From: DATBLE01 sp963841405
Lineage (GTDB): Bacteria > Actinomycetota > Thermoleophilia > Gaiellales > Gaiellaceae
NCBI GenBank assembly: GCA_963841405.1
Contig: CAWJCM010000002.1
Coordinates: 62,001 to 126,000 of the forward strand
DNA: 64,000 nt
Direction: 5' to 3'
Shown: piece by piece, positions 32,665 to 40,832 of the stretch
How positions within the stretch are numbered: the first letter of the stretch is position 1
Layout of the letters: each line of letters starts with the position of its first letter
Position numbers and translations under genes: made by a program
The notes under the pieces: generated by a model
Seen by the model: the letters and a program-made list of their open reading frames with translations, nothing else
Database searches by the model: none
Told to the model about the DNA's origin: nothing

Positions 32665-33442
32665 GCGCATCCGGACGATCGCCGTCGTCAGCCACGGCGA
32701 TCCCGGGCTGGTGGCCGGTGCGACGGCGCGCCTGCAGGCGATCTGCGAGAGAGCCGCGGTGGAGGTCGTCGAGGGTGACGACGTCGACCTCGCCGTCGTC
32801 CTCGGCGGTGACGGGACGACGCTCCGGGCGCTCCACCGCTTCCTCGGCACATCGGTCCCGGTGCTCGGCGTCAACTTCGGCCGGGTCGGGTTCCTGTCGG
32901 CGATGGGCCGCGACGCGATGGAGGACGGCCTCGCCCGCGCCTTCGCCGGTGAGCGTCGAGTCGTCGAGCTGCCGACGCTCGAGGTGAACGCGGACGGAGT
33001 CGAGGCCGTGGCCGTCAACGACGCCGTCTGCGCGACGTCCCGGATCGGCCGGATGATGGAGTTCGCGTGGTCGCTCGGCGGCGAGGATCTCGGCGTCCAG
33101 CCGTGCGACGGCGTCATCTGCGCAAGCTCGACGGGCTCGACCGCCTACAACCTCTCGAGCGGCGGCCCCGTGCTCGTCTGGGGGCTCGACGCGATGGCGA
33201 TCACGTTCGTCTCACCGCATTCGCTGCACGCTCGCCCACTGGTCGTCCCACGCGGCCTCGAGCTCCGGGTGCGGAACGAGACGCGAACGACCACGGCGAA
33301 GGTGATCGCCGACGGCATCCCCGTCGCCGAGCTCGACGAGGGCAAGGAGGCGGCGGTACGGCTCGGCGAGCGGCGGGCGTTGCTGGCGCTGCTCCCCGAG
33401 ATGACCTTCTTCCACCGCTACCGCGACACCTTTGCTTCGTAG
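32648..33442 (+). CDS. nadK: NAD kinase
   Basis: Phosphorylates NAD to NADP. The 264-residue protein has the GGDGTT motif (VLGGDGTTLRAL), the NDAV segment and the conserved CASSTGSTAYNLSSGGPV loop. ATG 32648 overlaps tlyA by 17 nt; a GTG at 32579 would overlap tlyA by 86 nt and add an unconserved Ser/Thr-rich leader, so the ATG is preferred. Its end overlaps the TTG start of recN by 11 nt. Confidence 0.93.
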   Translation: MTPSAERIRTIAVVSHGDPGLVAGATARLQAICERAAVEVVEGDDVDLAVVLGGDGTTLRALHRFLGTSVPVLGVNFGRVGFLSAMGRDAMEDGLARAFAGERRVVELPTLEVNADGVEAVAVNDAVCATSRIGRMMEFAWSLGGEDLGVQPCDGVICASSTGSTAYNLSSGGPVLVWGLDAMAITFVSPHSLHARPLVVPRGLELRVRNETRTTTAKVIADGIPVAELDEGKEAAVRLGERRALLALLPEMTFFHRYRDTFAS

Positions 33443-35072
33443 CCTCCGAATCGAGAACCTCGTCCTGATCCGCCGGGCGGAGCTGCCGTTCGCGCCGGGG
33501 CTGAACGTGATCACCGGCGAGACCGGCGCCGGCAAGACGATCCTCGCGCAGGCGATCGGACTCCTGCTGGGCGCGAAGGGCGATGCCGCTTACGTCGGGG
33601 CGGGCGGCAGTGAGTCCTACGTCGAAGCCGAGTTCGACCTGCCTGAGGGACTGCTCGACGAGGAGCCGTTCGCGCCGCTTCGTGAGCTGCAGCCCGCCGA
33701 GGAGGAGGGCGTCGTGCTCGCGCGGCGGATCTCCGCGGAGGGCCGCACCCGGGCGTACGCCTGGGGACGGAGCGCCGCGCGCGAGGACGTCGCGGCGCTG
33801 GGGGAGCGGTTGCTCGCGATGTCCGGCCAGTTCGAGCAGCGCCGGCTGGCCCGCCCGGCCTACCAGCTGGCCGTCCTCGATGCCTTCGGCGGCGACGAGC
33901 AGCTGAGCCGCCGGACCGAGGCGCGCGCCGCCTGGCGCGAGCTGGGAGCGGCTCGACGACGGCTCGAGGAGCTGACCCGAGACGCTTCCGCCGTCGAGGC
34001 CCGGCTCGCCGAGCTGCGGGCGCTGGTCGAGGACACGGATGAGCTCGAACCCGGACAGGAGGATGCGCTCCTCGAGGAGCGCGAGCGCCTGCGGCACCTG
34101 ACCGAGCTGCTCCAGGGGACCGCGGCCGCCGCGGACGCGCTCGACCCCGACGAGGGCGACGGAGCGGCCGGACTGACCGCCGCGGCGGAACGGGCACTCG
34201 CACCCGTCGAGCGGTTCGCCCCCGAGCTCCGTCAGGCGGCTGACGAGCTGCGCGACGCCGAGCTCCGCGTGCGGGAGGCGGCGAGCGCGCTGCGCTCCTT
34301 CCTCTCGGCGCTCGAGGCCGATCCGGGGCGGCTCGAGGAGGTCGAGTCGCAGCTCGAGCGAATCTCGGATGCGAAGCGTCGCTTCAGGTGCGGGTCGGTG
34401 GAGGAGCTGCTCGCCCGTGCCGCGGAGGCGAGAACCGAGCTCGAGGCATTCGATCAGGGCGCCAATCCCGCCGCGGCGGCCGAGCAGGCGTTCGAACGAG
34501 CCGAGGCCGGCGTGCGTTCGGTCGCCGGGGCGTTGCACGACGCGCGGGCCGCGGCTGCCGCCCGGTTCGCGGAGTCGGTCGCAGGGGAGCTCCAGGGCCT
34601 GGGGATGGGCGAGGGCGAGTTCAACGTCGAGCTGAAGGAGCGTGAACCCGGCGCGACCGGCGCCGACGAGGCCGTGTTCCTGATCAGGCCGAACGCAGGC
34701 CTGCCGTTCGGCCCGGTGGCCGAGACCGCGTCCGGGGGAGAGCTTTCCCGCGTGGCGCTCGCAATCGCAACGGTCGCCGGCGGGGAGACGATGGTCTTCG
34801 ACGAGATCGACGCCGGCATCGGCGGGACGACCGCCCACGGCGTCGCGGAGACGCTCGCGCGGCTCGCCGGCCGCACACAGGTGATCACCATTACCCACCT
34901 GCCGCAGATCGCGAGCCGCGCCGACAGGCACTTCCGGGTCGAGAAGGTTCCCGGCGACCCGACGCACACCCGGATCGAGGAGCTCGGCCCGGACGAGCGC
35001 AGAGACGAGCTGGAGCGCATGCTCGGCGGGCGCGAGTTCCTTGCCATTCTCGCCGCCGGCGAGAATGGTTAG
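33432..35072 (+). CDS. recN: DNA repair protein RecN
   Basis: A 546-residue SMC-like ATPase of double-strand-break repair. The N-terminal Walker A is ITGETGAGKT, followed by two long Glu/Arg/Leu-rich coiled-coil arms (about residues 150-370), and the C-terminal ABC signature TASGGELSRVALAI and Walker B MVFDEIDAGIGG, then ITHLPQIASRADRHF. The last residues (AAGENG) are encoded by the 3' arm of a hairpin that spans the stop region. TTG start inside nadK. Confidence 0.95.
   Translation: MLRSLRIENLVLIRRAELPFAPGLNVITGETGAGKTILAQAIGLLLGAKGDAAYVGAGGSESYVEAEFDLPEGLLDEEPFAPLRELQPAEEEGVVLARRISAEGRTRAYAWGRSAAREDVAALGERLLAMSGQFEQRRLARPAYQLAVLDAFGGDEQLSRRTEARAAWRELGAARRRLEELTRDASAVEARLAELRALVEDTDELEPGQEDALLEERERLRHLTELLQGTAAAADALDPDEGDGAAGLTAAAERALAPVERFAPELRQAADELRDAELRVREAASALRSFLSALEADPGRLEEVESQLERISDAKRRFRCGSVEELLARAAEARTELEAFDQGANPAAAAEQAFERAEAGVRSVAGALHDARAAAAARFAESVAGELQGLGMGEGEFNVELKEREPGATGADEAVFLIRPNAGLPFGPVAETASGGELSRVALAIATVAGGETMVFDEIDAGIGGTTAHGVAETLARLAGRTQVITITHLPQIASRADRHFRVEKVPGDPTHTRIEELGPDERRDELERMLGGREFLAILAAGENG
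35044..35068 (+). terminator. 11-bp hairpin at recN 3' end
   Basis: CCATTCTCGCC and GGCGAGAATGG form a perfect stem around GCC, inside the last codons of recN. No U-tract follows; steA starts a few bases later, so it is more likely a processing or attenuating hairpin. Confidence 0.5.
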
Positions 35073-36256
35073 TGACCATGGCGAGCTGGGGAGCTTCTAA
35101 CCCTTTCCCGCGGAGCCGGAAAGGGCTGGTCGAGTTCACGGGGCCTGCGCGACTCGACCGCCGGACGAAGCGCCTCGTCCACCGGCTCGGCGAGGACGAC
35201 GTCGCGATCGTCGACCACAGCGACCTCGACCGGGTCACCGCCGAGGAGCTGCTCGAGACGGGCGTCCGCGTCGTCGTCAACGTCTCCGATTCACTGTCCG
35301 GCCGCTTTCCGAACGTCGGGCCGCTGTTGCTGGTTCGCGGCGGCGTGACCCTGATCGACATCCCCGGCTCCGAGCTGTTCGACGAGGTCACCGAGGGCGA
35401 GCAGCTGACGGTGCGCGGCGCCAGTGTCTTCCGGAACGGCACGTGCCTCGCACGCGGCCGTGCGCGGGAGGAGCGCGAGCTCGAGCACACCCTCGCCGAG
35501 CAGCGCGGCCGCGTCACCGAGTCCCTGTCCGAGTTCGCCGAGAACACGCTGTTGCACCTGCGGGCGGAGGGCAGCCTCCTGGTCGAAGGGATCGACTTCC
35601 CGCCGCTGAGAACGCGCTTCCGGGATCGTCACGCGCTGGTCGTCGCCCGCGGTCCGGGCCACAAACGCGACCTGAGGATCGTGCGCCCGTACGTCCGGGA
35701 CTTCAAACCGGTGCTGGTGGGGGTCGACGGCGGCGCTGATGCTCTGATCGAGGCGGGCTACAAGCCGAGCGTGATCGTCGGGGACATGGACTCGGTCTCC
35801 GACGCCGCCCTGAAGAGCGGGGCCGAGCTGCTGGTGCACGCCTATCGCGGCAACGGGAACGCGCCGGGGGCCGCGCGGGCGCAGGCGCTGGGGGTGCCGT
35901 TCGAGGTCGTGCCCGCGATGGGGATCAGCGAGGACGTCGCGCTGCTGCTCGCCTACGAGAAGGGCGCGGAGCTGATCGTGGCTGTCGGTACGCACTTCAA
36001 CCTGATCGAGTTCATGGAGCGGAACCGTGCCGGAATGTCGTCGACGTTCCTCACGCGGCTGCGGGTGGGGGAAATCCTGGTCGACGCGAAGGGGGTGTCA
36101 CGGCTCGTCTCGCGGCGGGTCGGCCTGTGGCCGTTGATCGCGCTGGGCGTGACCGGCCTCGGCGCGATCGTTGTCGCCGTGATCGCCTCACCGGGGGTCG
36201 AGCACCTGATCCAGCTGATGGTGCTGCGGATCCGCGACTGGCTCGGCCTGGGCTGA
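35072..36256 (+). CDS. steA: SteA-like putative cytokinetic ring / thiamin pyrophosphokinase-like membrane protein
   Basis: A 394-residue protein matching the SteA family, which in Corynebacterium works with SteB at the divisome to promote cell separation. The central region has the pyrophosphokinase-like DGGADALIEAGYKPSVIVGDMDSVSDAAL, and a C-terminal membrane helix spans about residues 350-370 (WPLIALGVTGLGAIVVAVIA). Position between recN and steB is the same as Rv1697. The GTG shares a base with the recN TAG; ATG 35078 is an alternative. A small perfect hairpin (35101-35125) lies in the first codons. Confidence 0.9.
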   Translation: MTMASWGASNPFPRSRKGLVEFTGPARLDRRTKRLVHRLGEDDVAIVDHSDLDRVTAEELLETGVRVVVNVSDSLSGRFPNVGPLLLVRGGVTLIDIPGSELFDEVTEGEQLTVRGASVFRNGTCLARGRAREERELEHTLAEQRGRVTESLSEFAENTLLHLRAEGSLLVEGIDFPPLRTRFRDRHALVVARGPGHKRDLRIVRPYVRDFKPVLVGVDGGADALIEAGYKPSVIVGDMDSVSDAALKSGAELLVHAYRGNGNAPGAARAQALGVPFEVVPAMGISEDVALLLAYEKGAELIVAVGTHFNLIEFMERNRAGMSSTFLTRLRVGEILVDAKGVSRLVSRRVGLWPLIALGVTGLGAIVVAVIASPGVEHLIQLMVLRIRDWLGLG

Positions 36257-36258
36257 AG

Positions 36259-36285
36259 CGCGGTGGAACCCATGGTTCCCCCGCG
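36259..36285 (+). repeat. Palindromic intergenic repeat, copy 2
   Basis: CGCGGTGGAACC and GGTTCCCCCGCG pair around CAT with one mismatch, two nt after the steA stop; core GGAACC-N3-GGTTCCCCC and the following CGG-CCC-CTCCT match the element after the BCCP gene (29068). Confidence 0.55.
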
Positions 36286-36551
36286 GGCCCTCTCCTTCTT
36301 CCGCTCGCTTCGCTCGCATCGCGTGCTGCCGGCCGGCGGTCGTGTGCCGCGCCCGCGCAGGCCGGAAGCGGCGGCGCAGGACGCCCTTCCCGATGGATGG
36401 CCAAGCGAGACGTGCCCACTCTGGCCAATGCCCGCCGGTTGGCCCAAGGTGCTCCCAGCCTCCTCCCCAGGGCGATCGTAACCGCGAAAATCGCGCCGAT
36501 GGGTCACGAGACGGCGCCGACATCGTCACGGCGAGCGAGCGGGAGGCGCCG
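36286..36551. other. Structured noncoding stretch between steA and SRPBCC gene
   Basis: About 265 bp without a credible gene. It contains inverted repeats such as GGCCAA/TTGGCC (about 36422-36445) and CGCGA-AAA-TCGCG (36482-36494), and direct GGCCAA copies. It does not match any riboswitch or small RNA that I recognise. The right end has GGGAGG (36541-36546), the Shine-Dalgarno of the next gene. Confidence 0.4.
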
Positions 36552-36971
36552 GTGAGGGTCAGCGCCTCGCGCGAGCTGCTCGCTCCCCGGCCTGAGGTCT
36601 GGGACTTCCTCGGCGAGCCCTTCCATCTCGCCGACTGGTGGCCCGGCGTCGCGGGCGTCCAGCCCGACCGCCGCGGCTCGGCCGCCGGTGCGCGGTGGCG
36701 GGTGACCGCCGGTCATGAGCCGACGCTCCTCCGCAGGCCGGAGGCGACGGGCACGCTGGTCGTGACCGCGTCCGACCGGCCGGTCCTCTTCGCCTTCCAT
36801 CTGACGGGCGAGAAGCTGGACGTGCGCGTCGACCTCGAGGCGACGGCGCCCGACCGCACCCGCGCGACGATCACGGTCGACGGGCCCTGGCTGATCGCCT
36901 TCCGTCGCACGCTCGCGCGCAGGGCGGCCGGTCGCCTGTTCGCGCTGTGCCAGACTGCGGCGAGCATCTAA
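36552..36971 (+). CDS. SRPBCC-fold (START/Bet v1-like) protein
   Basis: A 139-residue single-domain protein of the helix-grip fold, which binds hydrophobic ligands. Typical signs are the start RVSASRELLAPRPEVWDFLGEPFHLADWWPGV and the central beta-strands ending in WRVTAGHE, with a C-terminal helix (FRRTLARRAAGRLFALC). The ligand is unknown. It is an insertion between steA and steB relative to the mycobacterial order. GTG start with GGGAGG 5 nt upstream; a terminator-like hairpin follows. Confidence 0.8.
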   Translation: MRVSASRELLAPRPEVWDFLGEPFHLADWWPGVAGVQPDRRGSAAGARWRVTAGHEPTLLRRPEATGTLVVTASDRPVLFAFHLTGEKLDVRVDLEATAPDRTRATITVDGPWLIAFRRTLARRAAGRLFALCQTAASI

Positions 36972-36976
36972 CCCGC

Positions 36977-37003
36977 AGCGCCGCCGGGCAAAGCCCTCCG
37001 GCG
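36977..37003 (+). terminator. GC-rich hairpin after SRPBCC gene
   Basis: GCGCCG/CGGCGC outer stem and GGGC/GCCC inner stem around AAA, six nt after the stop. The core GCCGGGCAAAGCCC recurs at the mutM 3' end. Confidence 0.5.
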
Positions 37004-37027
37004 CGCGAAGGGCGTGCGTTTTAACTC

Positions 37028-37912
37028 ATGTTCGACCTCCGCTATCACGTCGCCTCGCTGGCGGCCGTCTTCCTCGCCCTGATCATCGGGATCGTCGTCG
37101 GCGTGGGCATCTCCGGGAAGGGGTTCGTCCAGAACAGCGAACGCCGGCTGCTGAACGAGCAGATCGCCGATCTGAAGAACCGCCTGGACTCGGCGACGAA
37201 GCGCAGCGCCGACCTGACGCGGTCGCAGCGGGCCACGCAGGCGTTCGTCGAGGATGCGTATCCGGCGCTGATGGGCGGTCGCCTCGCCGGGACAAGCGTC
37301 GGGCTCGTGTTCGTCGGGCCGATCGACAGGCGCGTCCGTTCCCTGGTCGAGCAGACGCTGGGCGACGCCGGCACCTTGCCTCCGCTCCGCGTCCGCGCCC
37401 TCAAGCTGCCCATCGACGTCCCGGCTCTGCGCCGCGCCCTCAGGGGCCGCCCGGCGCTCGCGGCGCTCGCCACCAGGCGGAAGGTCGGGGAGCTGGGCCG
37501 CCGGCTCGGGAGCGAGTTCGCGGCGAAGGCCGACAGCCCGCTCTGGCAGGCGCTGTCCACCGACCTGGTCGAGGAGCGGGCCGGCAACGACGCCGCCGCG
37601 CTCGACGGGATCGTGGTCGCCCGCAGCGTCGCGCCTCAGAGCGGCTCGACCGCCCGCTTCCTCGCAGGGTTCTACAAGGGGCTCGCTTCGGCGGACGTGC
37701 CCGCGGTCGGCGTCGAGGTGACCCGGGTGGGGACGTCGGCAGTGGACGTCTTCGCCAAGCACGACCTGGCGACGGTCGACGACCTGGACTCCGAGTCGGG
37801 ACGCCTGGCTCTGGCCCTACTGCTCGGTGGAGCGGTGCCTGGACAGTACGGCGTGAAGAAGACCGCCCGGGACGGCGTCCTGCCCGAGATCACGACCCCG
37901 CCGGGTGGCTGA
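37028..37912 (+). CDS. SteB / MctB-like membrane protein (copper transporter family)
   Basis: A 294-residue protein with a short cytoplasmic start (MFDLRYHVASLAAVFLALIIG), one membrane helix (about 8-28), a coiled coil (NEQIADLKNRLDSATKRSADL) and a long C-terminal domain. This is the Rv1698 family: called MctB, linked to copper efflux, in Mycobacterium, and SteB, a SteA partner at the divisome, in Corynebacterium. The position downstream of steA and upstream of pyrG supports the family; which function applies cannot be read here. Confidence 0.88.
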   Translation: MFDLRYHVASLAAVFLALIIGIVVGVGISGKGFVQNSERRLLNEQIADLKNRLDSATKRSADLTRSQRATQAFVEDAYPALMGGRLAGTSVGLVFVGPIDRRVRSLVEQTLGDAGTLPPLRVRALKLPIDVPALRRALRGRPALAALATRRKVGELGRRLGSEFAAKADSPLWQALSTDLVEERAGNDAAALDGIVVARSVAPQSGSTARFLAGFYKGLASADVPAVGVEVTRVGTSAVDVFAKHDLATVDDLDSESGRLALALLLGGAVPGQYGVKKTARDGVLPEITTPPGG

Positions 37913-39131
37913 GCGTCTTTCGATCGTGGTCGCAGCCCGCGACGAGGAGGGCCGAATCGGGGCGACGGTCCGAGGGCTCCGCGAGGAGTTTCCCGACGCG
38001 GAGATGATCGTGGCCGACGACGGCTCGCGCGACCGGACCGCGGTCGAGGCCGAGGCCGCCGGAGCACGGGTCCTGCGGCTGCCCAGGCGTGGCAAGGGGC
38101 AGGCGCTGGCGCTGGCCGAGCGCGCGGCAGCGGACGGCCCGCTCCTGCTCTGCGACGCCGACCTGAGCGGCGACCTGCGACCACTGCTCGAGGGCGCCGC
38201 CGACCTTGCCGTCGCCGCATTTGCAGAGCGCCGGGGAGGGGGCTTCGGCATCGCCCGGCGAACGGCCGCGACGCTACTCCGGCTCCGGACCGGGCGCGAG
38301 CTGCGCGAGCCGCTCTCCGGTCAGCGGGCGCTCTCGAGCCGCGCCCGCCTCGCCTGCTTCCCGGTTGCCGCCGGGTTCGGCTGCGACGCGCGGATGACCT
38401 TCGACGTGCTGCGCGCCGGGCTCGTCGTGGAGGAGGTCGAGCTCCCGCTGCGCCACCGCGCAACGGGACGCGACCTCCGCGGGTTCGTCCACCGGGCGCG
38501 GCAGCTGCGGGATGTTCTGCTCGCCTTCGGCCCGAACGCGACGAACCATCGTGGCCTGCGCCTGCCGGTGGTCGGCTGGGTCGTCGCCGTCCTCCAGCCG
38601 CGCGTGGCGCCGGTCGCCGCGATCGGCCTCGCCGACGACCTCCTCGCCGGGCCGGAGCGGGGGGTGGCCGCGCACCTGCGGGCCGGCCGTACGACCGGCG
38701 TGCTCAAGCTCGTCGGCATCCCGCTCTTCGGACTGCTCACGACCCGCAGCGTGCGCGGCGCGCTGCTGGTCGGTCTCGCCGCCAACGCGCTCAACCAGCT
38801 CGACACGAAGCCGGGGCTGGCGCTGAAGGCCTACGCGCTGGCAGCGTTGCCTCTCCGGGCACCGCTGCTGCCCGCCGTCATCCTCGCGCCCTACGATCTC
38901 CGGGAGATGGCGATGCTCGGGGACTCGGGGTCGAACGCGCTGGGGGCCCTGCTAGGCTTGAGTTCCGTGAAGCGATTCGCGGGACGGGGGCAGTCGTCGG
39001 TGATGGGACAGTGGCTGGCGATCGGAGCGCTGGCGGCCCTCAACCTCCTCGGCGAGCTCACCTCGGTCGGCAGGCTGATCGAACGGACGCCGCTGCTCCG
39101 CGACCTCGATGCCGCGGGGCGACAGGCGTGA
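37905..39131 (+). CDS. GT2 glycosyltransferase fused to an MraY/WecA-like domain
   Basis: A 408-residue two-part protein. Residues about 1-210 are a family-2 glycosyltransferase: VVAARDEEGRIGATV, the nucleotide-sugar motif VADDGSRDRT and the DxD-like CDADLSGD. The C-terminal half is hydrophobic and carries signs of the MraY/WecA phosphoglycosyl-transferase family: AIGLADDLL (DD), ANALNQLDTKPG (NxxNxxDG-like) and MLGDSGSNALGALLG (GDxGS). A fused lipid-linked glycan enzyme next to division genes is implied, but the second part is short. GTG start overlaps steB by 8 nt; the stop overlaps the pyrG GTG. Confidence 0.8.
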   Translation: MAERLSIVVAARDEEGRIGATVRGLREEFPDAEMIVADDGSRDRTAVEAEAAGARVLRLPRRGKGQALALAERAAADGPLLLCDADLSGDLRPLLEGAADLAVAAFAERRGGGFGIARRTAATLLRLRTGRELREPLSGQRALSSRARLACFPVAAGFGCDARMTFDVLRAGLVVEEVELPLRHRATGRDLRGFVHRARQLRDVLLAFGPNATNHRGLRLPVVGWVVAVLQPRVAPVAAIGLADDLLAGPERGVAAHLRAGRTTGVLKLVGIPLFGLLTTRSVRGALLVGLAANALNQLDTKPGLALKAYALAALPLRAPLLPAVILAPYDLREMAMLGDSGSNALGALLGLSSVKRFAGRGQSSVMGQWLAIGALAALNLLGELTSVGRLIERTPLLRDLDAAGRQA

Positions 39132-40768
39132 GCCAGACCACCAAGTACGTCTTCGTCACCGGCGGCGTCGTCTCGTCGCTCGGCAAGGGCATCACCGCCG
39201 CGTCGCTCGGCCGGCTGCTGAAGGCGCGCGGCCTGAAGGTCGACGTCCAGAAGTTCGACCCGTACCTGAACGTCGACCCCGGCACGATGAGCCCCTTCCA
39301 GCACGGGGAGGTCTTCGTCACCGAGGACGGCGCCGAGACCGACCTCGACATCGGCCACTACGAGCGCTTCCTCGACCAGAACCTCGCGCGGAGCGCCAAC
39401 CACACCCAGGGAGGGATCTGGGACCGCGTGCTCCGCCGCGAGCGCAAGGGCGACTACCTCGGCAAGACCGTCCAGGTGATCCCGCACATCACCGACGAGA
39501 TCAAGGACCGGATCCGGCGCTCGGCCGAGCAGAGCGACGCCGACGTGGTGATCAGCGAGATCGGCGGGACGGTCGGCGACATCGAGTCGCTGCCGTTCCT
39601 CGAGGCAATCCGCCAGTTCCGCCGGGAGGCGGGCGCCGAGAACGTCCTCTACGTCCACGTCACGCTCGTCCCGTACGTCGATTCGGCCGGCGAACTGAAG
39701 ACCAAGCCGACGCAGCACTCCGTGAACGAGCTGCGGCGCATCGGTATCCATCCCGATGTGGTCGTGTGCCGCTCGCGCGACGTCATCTCCCCGGACGTGC
39801 GCGAGAAGATCGCGCTCTTCGCCGACGTCGAGCCGGAGGACGTGATCGCCAACGAGGATGTCTCGGACGTCTACCTCGTGCCCGCGGCGCTCCAGGAGCA
39901 GGGGATGGACGACCTCGTCTGCCGGAAGCTGGGACTGCCCGCGGGCCACGCCGACCTGGGCGAGTGGCTCGACCTGACCGAGCGGATCCGGCAGCGCGAC
40001 GTCGAGGTGACGATCGGCCTGGTCGGCAAGTACGTGAAGCTGCACGACGCCTACCTCTCCGTGCACGAGGCGCTCAAGCACGCGGGCATCCACCACGGCT
40101 GCCACGTCCGCGTGCGCTGGGTGGACGCCGAGGGGATGTCGCTGGCGGAGGCGCTCGGCGAGCTTGAAGCCGTTGATGGTGTCCTGGTTCCCGGCGGCTT
40201 CGGCTCCCGCGGCTGGGAGGGCAAGATCCTTGCCTGCCGGGTCGCCAGGGAGCACTCGATCCCGTACCTCGGCATCTGCCTCGGCATGCACGTCGCCGTC
40301 TCGGAGTTCGCGCGGCACGTCGTCGGGCTCGAGGGTGCGAACTCGACCGAGATGGATCCCGAGACGCCGTTCCCGGTGATCGACCTGCTCCCCGAGCAGA
40401 AGGAGGTCGAGGACCTGGGCGGGACGATGCGGCTCGGCGCGCAGGCGGTCGAGATCGCGGAGGGCACGCGCACACACGACACGTACGGCGAGCCGGTTGT
40501 CCACGAGCGCCACCGGCACCGCTACGAGGTGAACAACCACTACCGTTCTCAGATCGTCGACGCCGGCCTCGTCGTCTCCGGCACGTTCCAGGAGGGCCGC
40601 CTCGTCGAGATCGTCGAGCTGCCGGACCATCCGTGGTTTGTCGCCAGCCAGTTCCACCCCGAGTTCAAGTCACGCCCGACCAGGCCGGCCCCGCTCTTTC
40701 GCGAGTTCGTCGGCGCCGCCCACGACCGCGCGCGCGCCCGCAAGGGCGTCACCGCCGCGGTCTCTTAG
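39128..40768 (+). CDS. pyrG: CTP synthase
   Basis: Makes CTP from UTP, ATP and glutamine. The 546-residue protein has the synthase domain start KYVFVTGGVVSSLGKGITAASLG with P-loop, the conserved DPYLNVDPGTMSPFQHGEVFVTEDG, and the C-terminal glutaminase with Cys in GICLGMHVAV and His/Glu in QFHPEFKSRP. GTG start overlaps the preceding fusion gene (GTGA). It ends the tlyA-to-pyrG block and is followed by a strong hairpin. Confidence 0.97.
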   Translation: MSQTTKYVFVTGGVVSSLGKGITAASLGRLLKARGLKVDVQKFDPYLNVDPGTMSPFQHGEVFVTEDGAETDLDIGHYERFLDQNLARSANHTQGGIWDRVLRRERKGDYLGKTVQVIPHITDEIKDRIRRSAEQSDADVVISEIGGTVGDIESLPFLEAIRQFRREAGAENVLYVHVTLVPYVDSAGELKTKPTQHSVNELRRIGIHPDVVVCRSRDVISPDVREKIALFADVEPEDVIANEDVSDVYLVPAALQEQGMDDLVCRKLGLPAGHADLGEWLDLTERIRQRDVEVTIGLVGKYVKLHDAYLSVHEALKHAGIHHGCHVRVRWVDAEGMSLAEALGELEAVDGVLVPGGFGSRGWEGKILACRVAREHSIPYLGICLGMHVAVSEFARHVVGLEGANSTEMDPETPFPVIDLLPEQKEVEDLGGTMRLGAQAVEIAEGTRTHDTYGEPVVHERHRHRYEVNNHYRSQIVDAGLVVSGTFQEGRLVEIVELPDHPWFVASQFHPEFKSRPTRPAPLFREFVGAAHDRARARKGVTAAVS

Positions 40769-40772
40769 CCTG

Positions 40773-40800
40773 TGCTCGCCGGCTCGGTCGCCGGCGAGCA
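40773..40800 (+). terminator. 11-bp hairpin after pyrG
   Basis: TGCTCGCCGGC and GCCGGCGAGCA pair perfectly around TCGGTC, beginning 4 nt after the pyrG stop. No U-tract, as expected in this genome. Confidence 0.65.
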
Positions 40801-40819
40801 AGTGCCGCCGGATCGACAC

Positions 40820-40825
40820 TAGGAT
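40820..40825 (+). promoter_or_regulatory. -10-like TAGGAT for M20 peptidase gene
   Basis: TAGGAT ends 7 nt before ATG 40833, in the 64-bp gap after pyrG. Confidence 0.5.
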
Positions 40826-40832
40826 CGGTTCG

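Noticed and set aside
36286..36551. Known riboswitch upstream of the SRPBCC gene
   Set aside because: Inverted repeats are present but none of the conserved core sequences of riboswitches that I know could be found.
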